In this document: positions 12,587 through 25,002 of the stretch, piece by piece
Position numbering within the stretch: the first letter of the stretch is position 1
Layout: each line of letters starts with the position of its first letter
Assembly: GCA_964017145.1 (NCBI GenBank)
Contig: OZ024841.1
Coordinates: 3,844,001-3,908,000 of the forward strand
Source: Agrocybe praecox
Lineage: Eukaryota; Basidiomycota; Agaricomycetes; Agaricales; Agrocybaceae
Reading direction: 5' to 3'
Length of the DNA stretch: 64,000 bases
Translations under genes and position numbers: made by a program
The notes under the pieces: generated by a model
Database searches by the model: none
What the model was told of the DNA's origin: nothing
What the model saw: the letters and a program-made list of their open reading frames with translations, nothing else

Positions 12587-15166
12587 ATGTCTGATATACC
12601 ACCGTCTGCTGGATCTCTCTTTCCGTGGTCGAAGGGCATCATCACTGGAGGATCGTTTTACAACACCATGCATGTTCACACCAGGGAAAGAAGTACGTAC
12701 GCTTTACCATAGAGTACACACATATTTTACATGCGATATTACTTTCAGGTGGATTTGATCGTTTGGCTGCCGCTGCCGCACCCAATGCTCATCACGACTC
12801 TGGGCATATCGTTGATCCTCCGAAATGTCACCCAGGCACGAGGGTCGCAATCATCCAAACTCTTGTGGATTGGGTTGAAGGACTGGACGAACGAAATCGC
12901 AATAAATTCATCACATGGGTAACCGGAGCTGCAGGGGCTGGGAAATCTGCGATTGGGAGAAGCGTATGTGAGCGCTGCGCCAAGGAGGGATCCCTTCTCG
13001 CCAGTTTTTTCTTTGGCGCAAACGATCCCACACGGAACCACTCGAAATCTCTTGCAGCAACAATTGCGTACCAGATCTGTGCTTTAAGCCCACATATACG
13101 CAGGTTCATATCCGAGTTCGTCGACTTCGATCCGCTTATTTTTACGCGGTCTTTGCGGACCCAATTCAAATCCCTTGTTATGGACCCGCTATTGGCAAGC
13201 TATGCCCATTCCCCTCAAAGCACACCCAAGCTAATTGTTGTGGATGGTCTGGACGAGTGCATGGACCTGCCGAGCCAATGGGATATATTGGATACCTTAC
13301 ATCAGGTCGTCACCATTTCCCCAATACCAATTCGCATTCTTGTGCTCAGCCGTCCGGAAAGCAACATCTCCAACACATTTAGTGGGACCAAGATAAACTC
13401 GACGCTTTTCAAGATATTTCTTGGGAACGAGTACAGTGCGAATGACGATATTAGGCGCTATCTATGTGATTGTTTTACGGAGCTTCACAAAGGACACATA
13501 TTCAGGGCTTCCATACCTCCCTCTTGGCCGACTGAGGACCAGACAAAGAAGCTCGTGGACAAGTCTTCCGGGCAGTTCGTGTATGCAAAGACAGTAATTG
13601 GATATCTCAATTCTCCCTGTCATCGGCCTCATCAGCGTCTGGATGCTGTGCTTGGCCTCCGCCCTCCTTTCAAGGACCTGCCTTTCGCCAAACTCGATGC
13701 TCTTTATATGCACTTATTGGATAGCACAGAAGATCCATCGCGTTCTGCGGATATAATGGCATTCCTTGCCTTATATGATGAAATGAATCCCTCGACCATT
13801 GATCTATATCTCAATCTCGAGGACGGTACAGCAGAGATTGTGTTATCCGATCTCACAGCCATTGTACAGGTGGTTATAGGATCTGGATATCAAGATCAGA
13901 GGGCAATTCTGCTACACAAGTCCTTTGGAGACTTTCTATTTGATGTCCATCGGTCAAAATACTTTGCAAAAAACCGGGCAGACATGCATGCAGGGAATTT
14001 TGTTCAATTAATTGAGATATTCTCAGGTCAGAACTTTCATCATCTCAGAAAAGTATACTATCATTCTGACTACATTTTATTGCTAGAGGGATATAATGGC
14101 TCACGATGCCCGTTGTATCCAAAGGGTATCACTATACTCAAGCCTTTTTTTCTGGGAATTCATAGATCCAACTGGTTTGAACCCAGTTATGCAGAAGTTT
14201 TTACTACTGTGACCAATTTCCCAATGGAATCTCACTGCAAAAGCCTTTTTCAACAGCAGGTTTGGGTGGAACTGGAAGATATGTTTCTTCACTACCTGTT
14301 TGACATCATCTTTGAGCTTGTAAGAACTTCTACATATTTATTTGTATGGGAAGCTAAATCTTTACATGGATTTCTTTCTTTAGGAGAAACATGAGCATCT
14401 GGCAGCAGGCACCTATCAAAATCATGCTCTAACATATTACAACTTGGCCATCTTTGAACTCTATAACCAATACAACAATGATTGGGGAATGCATTATGTG
14501 TTTGCTACATGCCAGCTTCATGTACCAGGCTTGCCTGATCCTCCGCCATTGTCAAGAGGATTAGCAAGCACTCTTTATTGGGTTGACCTCCATCGTACAT
14601 TCTTGATCCCTCTCAGTAATGAGGAAAAATCACTCATAATATCCAAAGCGGGAGTCTATTGTCTCACATTTCTGGTTGATTCTTCACTTATAAACCAAGA
14701 GGCTGAATCACACCTTCAATTACATTGGGTTGATAGAAAAAAACAGCAGACACGTCCCTGGAAATGGCATAGACGAACATCATCACACAACCTGCAAAAC
14801 AAACTTGTGCTTCTTCATAAAGACTCCTTCCGCCGATGGCGATCTGTGCATTTAATTCCATATGCAAAGCTTATTTACACGCTTGAATGGGAAGGTTTCC
14901 TGTTGCAATCCATGCAGGAATCGACACAAAGGAAAATTGGATTATCTGTACCAGACCAACAGTTATGGTACAAATACAGGGATTTACTGAAACATCTCCC
15001 TCAGATACTTCCACTGGCGGCCAGGTTTCCCATACTTGTTGATCTTTGCAGAACTAGATGTTTTGCAAAAATGTCAATGCTGTTCCCTGAACTCAGCCGT
15101 CGGGCGCGTCAAGCAATAACTACTTACCTGGATCGAGTCGGGGCTGGGTTGGACGATGATCGATGA
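12587..15166 (+). CDS. NLR2: intact NACHT/STAND NTPase, 819 residues
   Basis: Spliced model: exons 12587-12692, 12749-14319 and 14384-15166, with introns of 56 and 64 bp (GT-AG). The frame stays open and ends in TGA. The start is chosen because the three complete 5' ends (NLR2, 3, 4) all begin with ATGTC(T/C)G and share a short leader containing IITGGS. Next come HDSGH and DPPKCHPGTRVAI, typical of agaricomycete NACHT proteins. The P-loop GAAGAGKS puts Lys at about residue 101. Walker B LIVVDGLDEC has acidic residues at about 201, 204 and 205, and a sensor-like LVLSRPESNIS follows. Then come an arm region (DKSSGQFVYAKTVIGYLNSP), a helical middle and a C-terminal block starting LAAGTYQNHALTYYNLAIFE. 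No WD40, ankyrin or long TPR array follows. It is presumably a cytosolic ATP-switch protein; a role in non-self recognition or cell death is inferred from the family. It is the only complete undamaged copy here. Confidence 0.92.
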
Positions 15167-17060
15167 TCTCTGTGCCGCATGAGATGATTGTGCTAATATT
15201 TGTGCATCATTCACCGACATGTATTGATGCCCAGTACGTTTAGATTCATGACATTGATAACCTTTTCTGCACCCTTTTCCTGCCCTGCATTACCGTACTT
15301 TCCTCTCCCTTTCCCCTTAACTTGATTCCTGCCTTCTTCTGTCATTGTCATTGTCGAGTCACACCGACTCGAGTGGCGCGGCATTTCCCGTCCGTGTTCC
15401 ACTCGTCATTTTCTCATTCACTCGTTCGTTTTAATCCGATCATTCTAATCCAAACACGCGACCCGTTTTTGTATTTTTGTATTTCTGCAATATCAATATT
15501 TATATCTGTGTGTTTTCCGTGCACGCGTACATACAAGACAGAAATTGAATGAATCGACGACATCGATGACGCCTAGATATTTTAAGGTGTTCATTCCGGT
15601 GCTTGTGTTGTTGTCGTTGACGCACAAGTTACCGGAAGCGAACAAAGGAAGAAGAGGAAAAAGAGACGGAAGAAAACGGACGGAAGAAAGGAGAAGAGAA
15701 AGAAGTAAAGATAACGCAGATGGATAAATGCATGATAGAGTAGAATAAAAATAGGAAGGGAGAGAAGGATCACATACGCTAAGATCTGGGATTTGAGAGC
15801 TCGAGCTTAAAATTTAAGGCAAGAGAAAAGACGCGAAATGACATGCAACAGCAGGCCACTTTTGACTGATAGTTAATGCCAATAACGAGGAACGTGAAGC
15901 GAGGATCGGAGGGAAGATATAGGAACAAGGAAGCGAGGGAAAGAACGGAAAAAAGGCAGGAGGAGGGGACAGTCAATATAACACATTAGCGTGGAGGGGT
16001 TTACGAATATGACGCAATGCATACACACCGTAAGTTACCATCGGTAGTTCCTATCATTCCACTCCGTTTTGAAACGCGTCTATGCTCGTATTCCCCTGTC
16101 TATCCATGCACTGCTGATCCATGCACATAAAGTGCTGTGCGTGTCGGATAGCCCGTGTTCGTGCGCCACCTCGGCTCGCTTTTCCTAGCTCGCTCCTCAC
16201 TTCCATCATGATCAATCGCTGCTGCCCATCCGTCCTTCCCCACCGTTGCTTTATTATTCCCCCGTTCTTGCCCTCCTCCATCCCACCATTCCCTTCGTTG
16301 TGGTGTCTATTTTTCTGTGGAATTTTCTTTCGTCTCCTAAGCGTTTGTCGTTCGTGTGTTTCGTTCGCCAGCGTTAGTACCCTCTGAGGTCCTGTTCCTG
16401 ATATTTAATAGACAACTGATGTCACCAGAGCCAAGACAGAGCAAAATCAGACTGATAAAGAACCGAGAAGACGCGTTGGAAGAGAAAGATGAGTTAAGAA
16501 GCGACAATTCCATCGAAAACCATAACATGTCCACCGTGTGTTTTGTAATTCACATCCCTCTCTCCGAACGGCTCTACCCTTATTATTTGCTTGCCAATCT
16601 TACAATTACGATCCTCGCTAGTTTTCTCAGCCAGTCTACATCAACTTTTGTTCGTTAGTTTCTGGTCCTTATCCATTGAACATGACAAAATTTCGAGCGA
16701 GTCAGAGCGACGGCGAAAGCGGGAAGGATACACAGGAGTAATTCTAGGACGGCGCAGGGGTTGGAAGATCTATCATTTGGAACCAATCAGCGTACAGAGA
16801 GCTACAAAGCCAGGTACCGAAAAGCCACAGACGGACCCTGTGCGCACATTCCTTGTAGGTTCTCTGATGGTTCCTTCCTCCAATGAGACCTTATGAGTAC
16901 ATTTAATGGCTCGATACGCGTGACTCACAGATCAGTATTACTAGGAACAAGATGTTGGCAAAACGTCTAGAAAATATTCGAGGGAGAAGGACAAACTCAT
17001 GGTCGGGATACGAACATACGCGATGGCCTGTCAGGTTAGGGTTCGGATCAAAACGCATGT
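15167..17060. repeat. Spacer segment R, copy 3 (downstream of NLR2)
   Basis: Starts with the NLR 3' flank (about 15167-15550) and carries the donor-like GTAAGT at 16028-16033. It is more diverged than the NLR1, NLR3 and NLR4 versions in its second half. It ends with the motif at 17035. Confidence 0.55.
17035..17054 (+). promoter_or_regulatory. TTAGGG-containing spacer motif, copy 4
   Basis: Perfect 20 bp core; lead-in CGCGATGGCCTGTCAG. It lies about 1.9 kb after the NLR2 stop codon. Confidence 0.5.
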
Positions 17061-18540
17061 CCTCCGGTGTTCATGTCCGTCATTCCTTCGCAAGCAGGAC
17101 AATCCTATGTTTATTTATATGCATTGTCGATGTCAAGCCCTCTGTTTGTGACCTTACTCTCTGCTCGTCGCCAGTCTGCCATTTGTGTTTGTCACCGGCT
17201 CATTGTCATTCTTTCTGTTTATCTATACAGTTGTCCCATTCATGATATCCTTCCACCCACCTCAGTCAACGCTTTCCATGGTCCTACTTCCGGTGCCCAA
17301 GACAGCTTCGCCGTTTTATCGCTATCAGGCGCCTTAATAGGCGTTTCTGTGATTCGTCCCCTCGTTCTCCTTCCTGCGTCCATCCATCGATGATCATGTG
17401 AACCTCATTCTTTTCGCGTGCGTTGTTCGTCATCGTCGTTTTTCCTTTGCTTCTTTGTTCACTGGTACCCGCTCTCGCATTGATAATGATTACCCTGACA
17501 CTCACCTTAATAAATCTCCTCCCATCTGCTATCCCTTCCGTCACACTTGTCCCCTCGTTTGTTGTGTCACCCTCAAAATCTTCGCTTTTCTGCATGTTCC
17601 CTTCCCTTCCATCTTCGCCCTGCACCGACTTTCACCCAGTCTGTCCTTGTGTTCTTTGTTCACGTCCCCCCATAGCCCTTCTATTTATTGATTGCGTCCA
17701 ACCCATATCACTGTGTTTCTATGCTCCATCTCTCTGCCCATATCGCAATCCGCCTTTCAAATTTCATCCCCTCCTCTTCTTTCCATTATCACCCCTATAA
17801 TCACGCAAAGTATCAATTCTTTTTCCCTTCCTTCTCTTTCTGTGTTCCTTTGATCTGCATGGCATTGAGGGATTGTCAAACGTTGTTAACGTAGGACTAC
17901 GTTCTCCCTGCGCCTCGCCTCACCTTTTTTCTTTCTTTTCCTTTTATCTTTGCTTTCACGGTGTTCACCCCACTCGTCGCTCTCGCCCCGTCTCTGGTTC
18001 TGTCGCGCTAATGACAACGTTGCGCTCACATCGATCAATCCCTTCCCACTTGTGGTACCGTGTGCTCATGTTCACTCAAACATGCACCTCTTCGTTTTTC
18101 ATTCTTTGTCAATGTACTTACGACTTGTCTTCCCTTCCCTTTACTCTTCGATACTTTATTTCTCATTTGCCTTCCCTGCGTTTTGTTTTTTTTCTTCCAC
18201 CTGCCTCCCTACTTCCTACTTCCCGTTAGATTCTTTCCCTTATTCTTCCCCATTGCCGTCCGCGTCCGCATCAATCGTTTGGTTCCATCGTCGTGTCTTT
18301 TCTCAATGCACACCCCACCTATGTACTTTCATTACGACGAGACATGTAATCTGTGGCCAAACCCACATATTGCTCAATATATACCCATTTGCTAATGTAC
18401 AAGATTTTCATCACATCTCCATCAATCATTTGCATCTCCTGCCCTATTTCCTCTTAGCTTCATTCTTCCATCGCCGCTCTGTCGTTCCCGCTTTTGTTCA
18501 GTCTGTTTCCCTTGGAATGACAACAGAGAGGCGTAGGTGT
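17061..18540. repeat. Pyrimidine-rich segment Py, copy 3
   Basis: C/T-rich, with the shared block TCGCTCTCGCCCCGTCTCTG near 17978. Here GGTTCTGTCGCGCTAATG replaces the GGTCTCTTGAACGC seen in other Py copies. No gene is supported. Confidence 0.5.
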
Positions 18541-19780
18541 TGAATGATAGGAAAGATTGTTGAAACTTGGAATTTCAGACGAGTGAAAAAAAAAAAAAAG
18601 GTTTATAAAGAAATCGAATCGGATAATTATTGGGGTATTAAACATAAGTAGGAAAAGTAGTAAGTGTATTATATGCAGAAAGACATTGTGTTGGAATGAT
18701 GTCGATGATGATGGAAAACGGATGGGGGATTGGTTGACCTAGGCCGATGACGGAAAGTAGAGAGTACTAAGAGAAGAAGACAGAACATAAAAACCTTTAG
18801 CCTAGATGAATGAAGGATATAACGAGAAGAAAGAAATGGAGCATATACGAGAGAGAAGAAAAAAGGAAGAACAAGCAAAAGAAATGTCCGAATTACAGTA
18901 CAGACACGAATCATTTTTGTCGGAGAAAAAAAAGAAAAAAGCGAAAAGCGGACATCAAGGTCCACAAGAAAATCATCAGAGGAATGAAAAGATGAAGAAA
19001 GAAAAAGAAAAAAGAAACATAAAACGAAAAATGCAGATATTGGAAAACAAAAATCCAACCCAAGATATCGAAAGGTAACGAGATCAAGCGCGTCGCAGGA
19101 AGCAATTTGAAAAAAAAAAAAAAAAAAACTCAAGGCCTCGCCCCTCGCCCCTTGCCCCTCGCCCCCGACGATGCACAACTGCGATCACCAACGCCCCGGA
19201 TCCCTGTCCCTCCTAGCTCCGACGATTTTATTTCCTCCTTCCACCCCCATCCTCGTCGTCGTCCTCTTCCGACTAGGACATGCTAGATCTTCTTCGCCGA
19301 TCCCTATTCCTTCGTATATCGATGGAATCCCTGAGGCAACATCATTGAATATCCAAGGAATCCAGTCTTGGGCATAGGCGTAGGTACTGGATAGGTGACA
19401 TAGGTGCATGGGTGACGATGGCGACGATAACGAGATGATGGTGGAGGATGAGAGAATTTGGCAGTCTGGTTAAGAAACGGCCAATTATTGGCGATGTTGG
19501 GTTGTTGGTGAGAAGATATATACTCGGTCCGCATGCCTGTAAACAGAAAAAATTTATCAGTTCGTATGTTTGATGGCCCGGACAAAAGGTAAAAACACGA
19601 GATAAAGATATTAAGAAGATAGCAGGTGTTGATGTATGAGCACAGTCACGGCACCAGCAGAAACAGTGTATCGCAAAGAACGAAGAAGAAGAAGGAAAAG
19701 AAGGAAAAGAGAAAATATACCGAAGAAAAGAAAGAATAGAATACGCACTGCCTTAACTCCTCAATTTTTCCTTCAACCTT
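18541..19780 (-). other. 3' flank of kinase relic D
   Basis: Collinear with the kinase C flank at 55881-57040 and near-identical to it from about 19370 to 19635. It lacks the extra block seen in A and B flanks. Confidence 0.55.
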
Positions 19781-19849
19781 CCATATCCAAACTATATGTA
19801 TCATTCGGTCTACCCAACCACATCAGCTCGACGCTGAACCCCACTTCGA
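19781..19849 (-). pseudogene. Kinase relic D: last-exon stub
   Basis: Only the extreme C-terminal coding part is left, matching kinase C around 57050-57110 (the SVEL-LDRPNDTYSLD region of the KA1-like end, with substitutions). Similarity stops at about 19849, where KDZ transposase sequence begins. The rest of this kinase copy is missing from the window. Confidence 0.55.
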
Positions 19850-22112
19850 ACCCACAAAATTCTCGCAAGGCCTACAGTACACTGGGGTTGGAGCGGCAGT
19901 GTGTGGCCGATCAGAAATGCTACTGCCTCAAGGTGTCGGCAATCTCCAAAAGGGCGAAAGGTACGTTTCTCTGTGTTTTTTCCATGTTTTCAACTGACGA
20001 TATGTAGGTATGCAAATATGGATTACATTTTCGGTTCGGCGCTGCGTTCAGTGGGCGTTCAGACTATCGTCATCAGCTATGATATCGCATGCCAGTGGTT
20101 CATAAACCTCAAGAAGCGAATTGACGAGCATTGGCCAGTGGAAATCAAGATATCCGAAGCTACGAAGCTAATTCCCGCAATCCCTAAGCTTCATGAACCC
20201 ATGCACGAAACTACCAACCATCAGGTATATTCCCTGAATTTTATTCCCGGAGTTGGCACCTCCGACTGCGAATGCCCTGAGCGAGTTTGGGCCCCTCACA
20301 ATATCTTGGGCAATGCTATCAAAACACAATCCCCGGGCTCTAGACACGACGTGCTGGACGACCATTTTAATTTTTGGAATTGGGAGAAATACACGAACTT
20401 CGGAATCAAGTTGGCGCACAAGTACAAGGCTGCCGTCGCAGAGCGGAATCTACAAGCCGAAGCGCATCGTGGGCTATGTGCTTCAATCTTAGGGCAGAGT
20501 CTTGACGGGATCGTCAACAAAAAAAAGAATGCCGCCACTCATGCAACATGGGAGGCGACTTGCGTTCAGTGGGAGAATGAAGATTTCCCAAAGATGTCAA
20601 AAAATCCCTATCAAACTGACGATGTCTGTGAGTCTCTACTGCTCACTGTTATCGTCATCAAACTGATTTTTTTTTTTCCAACTTAGCTATCACTGAAAGT
20701 CAAGTAAGAAAAGAGTTAGGAGATGAAGAGGCAGAACGCATCAATAGCGGAGGTGTTTCCTGGCATACGACTAGCGCAGCAAGCTTCATTACTTACGGTT
20801 TGGATTTAGAGGAGTCGCAGTAAGTATTATATTACACTTACACCGTCATTGCTATAGATATCTGATTTTTCACAGACGCAGAATTCATAGAATGGAAAAA
20901 CATTCCACTATTCGTGCAGAAGGCAATGTTGTCGAGCTACGGAATACTTTACGCTCTCGTATTCGTGCGTGGCAACAACTCCATCCAATATACATGCCCG
21001 GCCTCCTTCTTTATCAATCCCAAACTTCCGATCCGACAGCGCTCTCCGACAATGCCGAAGATATCCAACTTTGGCTTCCCTCCCATATCCCAGCCCACGA
21101 GCAAAGTAGGGTTTGCGTTGGTGGCCTACCGAGTATTGAGGCACGTCTTCGCACGGCTCAATGTAGTGACGCCTTGGAAAATATTCGCCATATTTTGAAG
21201 ATCAAAAGTCGAATGGTGGCGTTCAAGAATAAGAACGTTCGGGGGCAGCGGGATGGTACAAGATCACGAGCGATAATTGATCGTGTTCACGAACGTGCAA
21301 GAGCAGCTGCGGAGAAGTACCGGGTAGCGAGAAGCGCAAAGCTGAAACTTGAGGGACCTGGGTCTTGGGAGAGTGAATTTCGCATTTTGGAAGATGGAGA
21401 CATTTGGTCTTATCAGGATCCGAATCACTTACGACCACGGCAGCCACGACGGGGTATTTTTGAAGACAATGTGATGGAAGTCGACACTGACAGTAGCGTT
21501 CTAGCCGACCCAGAGAGCGCCGTGAACAATAACCCAGACATTTCATTGTACAATGAAATTCGTAGTCGGCGTGATGGTACAGGCGAGACACGCTGAACTC
21601 TTTCCTGGATTTGGCTTACACCAAATGCCAATCATTTGGACGACCGTTCAGATGATATCCTGCGTACCGAATGGGCCAAGAGTAGGGCGAGGGCAGCAAG
21701 GAGTCGGGAAGAGGTACTTCTCATCAAGGAAGAGATGCGGAGGGTCCTCGCTTTTCTAGACTGGCAAGCAAAGCAGTGGATATCTAGGGCTCAGATTACT
21801 CTAGCTGGTCCAGAGGATCTCATCGAAGGTAAACGAGCATTTGTGTGGAGGCAAGCAGAATTACAGGCGTCGCTTTCAAAGCGTTTTCGGCTCCTTTGGA
21901 CAAAACCATTGCACCAAATGGCGGACGAAAACAAAGACAGCAATGAATCCCAGAGGAGAACACAGAACATCAACGATGAGGACGGCAACAAAGACGATGA
22001 CAACGATGACAACGATGACGAGGACAACGAGGACAACGATGCATATAACGAGGGTGTCGACGAACATATTCACCTCGCCGACGGCGGTATGGATGAATTG
22101 GAAAATGAATAA
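19850..22112 (+). pseudogene. KDZ (Kyakuja-Dileera-Zisupton) transposase relic, 5'-truncated
   Basis: Spliced frame: exons about 19863-19960, 20008-20627, 20687-20819 and 20876-22112, with introns of 47, 59 and 56 bp. All junction phases agree. The first exon reads QYTGVGAAVCGRSEMLLPQG and then LQKGERYANMDY across the junction. Next come VISYDIACQWF and SDCECPERVWAP, the hallmark acidic motif blocks of KDZ transposases. The end has TLSWIWLT, a basic/coiled stretch (RTEWAKSRARAARSREEV) and an Asp/Asn-rich acidic tail. The upstream half, including the first catalytic Asp and the N-terminal CxC zinc region, is absent. An in-frame TGA at 21594-21596 sits where the family has Arg (CGA to TGA fits). 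It cannot encode an active transposase. Confidence 0.88.
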
Positions 22113-23296
22113 GTCATCGAGCAGCAGCTTCTTGCACCTCAAGTCCTCAATTCATGTCTCCTTTTCTTGTTATCTTTTCTTTTTATCTATTTACCACATG
22201 CATGTATGTATACTATTTTACAGTAAATCAGATTTTTGGAACATTTGCTAGCGTCGTTGGTGACGATGAGGAAACACCGGTTATCAACCGGTCCGAGTTA
22301 GAGACTTCGTGTTATCATAATTGCCACCGTCACTTTCGTGCTCAGCGTCATTGGCAACGATGAGGAAAGACCGGTCCGAGTCATGGACTTTGTGTCATCA
22401 TTGTTTCCACTGTCACTTTCGTCCTCCTTGTTGCCAATGACGGATTTATATATCCACCGACACCTACTGTACTAAAAGAGGGAAAATATAAAATGTGAAT
22501 GATCACCGAGGTGTGGCCGAGTTCCGGTTGGAAGCCCGAGGTGCCCGCAAATAGGATCAGCGCGCCAGCTAAAAATAAGATCAACATCGTTTATTTTTGA
22601 ATGTCATCCAAAAACATTGGATGCAATCCACCCTTTTCTCTCAACATATGCGAGGGCAAACATATGGGATATGTTGCAAAATATTATTAGAACCCGAATG
22701 ACCTGCTTTTGACAACCCAAAACGACCACAAACTTTTAAACAAACCGAAAACATATTTTGAGGCCTCAAACTGTAATGTTTGTCTATGTATGGCTACAGC
22801 ATTCAGTAATTTCGCCAGCGTGGCCTGCAAAATCATATATAGGTGGGGCTGGCAGTTGCCAGGCTTGGTAGATACCAGTCTGGATGTATACCATAGGCCT
22901 GGCAACTACCAGTTCTTCATACATAAATATGAATGACATGGCTGAGACGACTCGCTCGACACCTAGTACCCTCTTAGTGGCTTGCCTCTTGCTGGAACAC
23001 AGCCCAAACCTCCGTCTCGCACCCTCAGAGCACCTCTCGACGCTCGCTGAGTGTTTCTTTTGTTTTTGTTTTGTTTGCTCGTGTTTCGTACATCTCTCAT
23101 CTTTCCTACACTCAGAACATCGTACGCACATCACCGGATTCAACCAATAGCCCAAAACTGGAGCGACTAAGTATAGCATGCATTGGACAGATTTAACCGT
23201 GGAAACTGCGCACGTGTGGTCGGTAATGGGATTCACTGTGTTCGCTCTACCTGACCTGTTCATCATCATCCCCGAACATCAAGTGATTTTCCAAAC
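22113..23296. other. KDZ 3' flank and NLR3 upstream region
   Basis: Two imperfect direct copies containing CGATGAGGAAA and CACTTTCGT lie at about 22247-22344 and 22345-22428. Inverted repeats around CTGGCAGTTGCCAG (about 22850-22864) and CCTGGCAACTACCAG (about 22897-22912) come next. From about 23230 the sequence is the NLR3 5' flank (CTACCTGACCTGTTCATC). No coding region is supported. Confidence 0.5.
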
Positions 23297-25002
23297 ATGT
23301 CTGGTATACCGCCAGTCTCTACATCTTTGTTTTCGTCTTCCAACGTCATCATTACCGGAGGATCGTTGACGATGAATACTGACAATTCCACCCATGTTCA
23401 CACAGGGGAAAAGAGTAAGTACGCCTTACCATATAGCGCATGCATCCTCTACCACGCCATATATATTATTTTTCAGGGGGATTTGATCGTTTAGTTGCAG
23501 CTGTCGCAACCAATGCCCTGCATGACTCTGGGCATGTTGTTGATCCGCCTAAATGTCACCCTGGGACGAGGGTTGCGATCATCCAAACACTCGTAGACTG
23601 GGTAGCAGGATCGGATGTACAGAACCGCGATAAATTCATCACATGGGTAACCGGAGGTGCAGGGGCTGGAAAATCCGCTATCGGGAGAACCGTTTGCGAG
23701 CGCTGCGCCGAGGAGGGAACACTGCTCGCCAGTTTTTCCTTTGGCGCGAACAATCCAACGCGGAATAACTCCAAATCCCTCGTACCAACAATCTCGTATC
23801 AGATCTGCGCATTAAGCCCACATATACGCAGGCTCGTATCCGAGTTCGTCGACTTCGATCCGCTTATTTTTACACGGTCTTTGCGGACCCAATTCAAATC
23901 CCTTGTCATGGACCCGCTATTGGCAAGCTATGCTAATTCCCCTCAAAGCGCACCAAAGCTTATTCTTGTGGATGGTCTGGACGAGTGCATAGACCTGGCA
24001 AGCCAACGTGATATATTGGATGTGTTACATCATGTCGTCACCCTTTCCTCCATCCCAATTCGTATTCTTGTGTTGAGCCGTCTGGAAAGCAACATCTCCA
24101 ATACATTTAGTGGGATACAGATGAACTCGATGTTGTTCAAGATATTCCTTGTGGATGAGTACGATCCAGACGATGATATCAGGCTCTATCTATATGACCG
24201 CTTTACGGAGCTTCGCAAAGGGCACATATTCAGGTCTTCCATACCTCTCTGTTGGCCGACTGAGGACAAAATCAAAGGGCTCATTGACAAGTCTTCTGGC
24301 CAGTTTGTGTATGCAAAGACAGTAATTGGATATCTCAATTCTCCCTGTCATCGGCCTCATCAGTGTCTGGATGCTGTGCTTGGCCTCCGCCCTCCTTTCA
24401 AGGACCTGCCTTTTTCCGAACTCGATACTCTGTACACCCACCTACTGAATAACACAGACAATCCAGCACTCTCCACAAATATAATGACATTCCTTGCCTT
24501 ATATCCTGAGATGGTCCCCTCGGTCATTGATGTATATCTCAATCTTGAAGATGGGACAGCAGAAGTTGTTTTGTCTGATCTCACAGCCATTGTACGGGTA
24601 GAGGGTCACCCTGCACGGTATCAAGAAGCATGTCTGCTTCACAAGTCCTTCGGTGACTTTTTATTTGATGCACACCGGTCAAAGGACCTCTCAAAAAACC
24701 GAGCAGAGATGCATGCAGGGCATCTTGTTCGATTACTTGAGATATTCTCAGGTTAGAACTTTCATCATCTCAGAAAAGCATGCTCTCATTCAGACTACAT
24801 TTTACTGCTAGAGGAATATAATGACCCACAATGCCCATCTGTTCCCGGATACTGGACCATTCTTCACCCTTTGAATATCAATGTCCCTAGATCTGATTGG
24901 TTTGAACCCAGTTATGCAGCATTTTTCATTGCTGTGATCAATTTCCCCATGGAGTTTTACTGCAAAAGTCATTTTCAACAGGAGCATTGGGAAAATGTGG
25001 GA
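23297..25002 (+). pseudogene. NLR3 5' part: NACHT/STAND NTPase, interrupted
   Basis: Exon 1 is 23297-23414, intron 23415-23476 (62 bp), and exon 2 starts at 23477. The leader IITGGS, DPPKCHPGTR, P-loop GGAGAGKSAI and Walker B LILVDGLDEC are all intact. TAG at 24754-24756 (about codon 466) replaces the Gln of FSGQNF, a single C-to-T change. Beyond it the frame stays readable (SDWFEPSYAAFF, FPMEFYCKS) until similarity to NLR2 and NLR4 stops near 25002, where foreign DNA begins. The C-terminal block reappears at 37145. About 570 bp of the gene are missing between the two parts, judged against NLR4. A truncated product of about 465 residues with a complete NACHT module could still be made. Confidence 0.88.

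Noticed and set aside
12911..13169. Antisense frames over the NACHT P-loop region
   Set aside because: Shadows of NLR2; the same shadows occur in NLR3 and NLR4.
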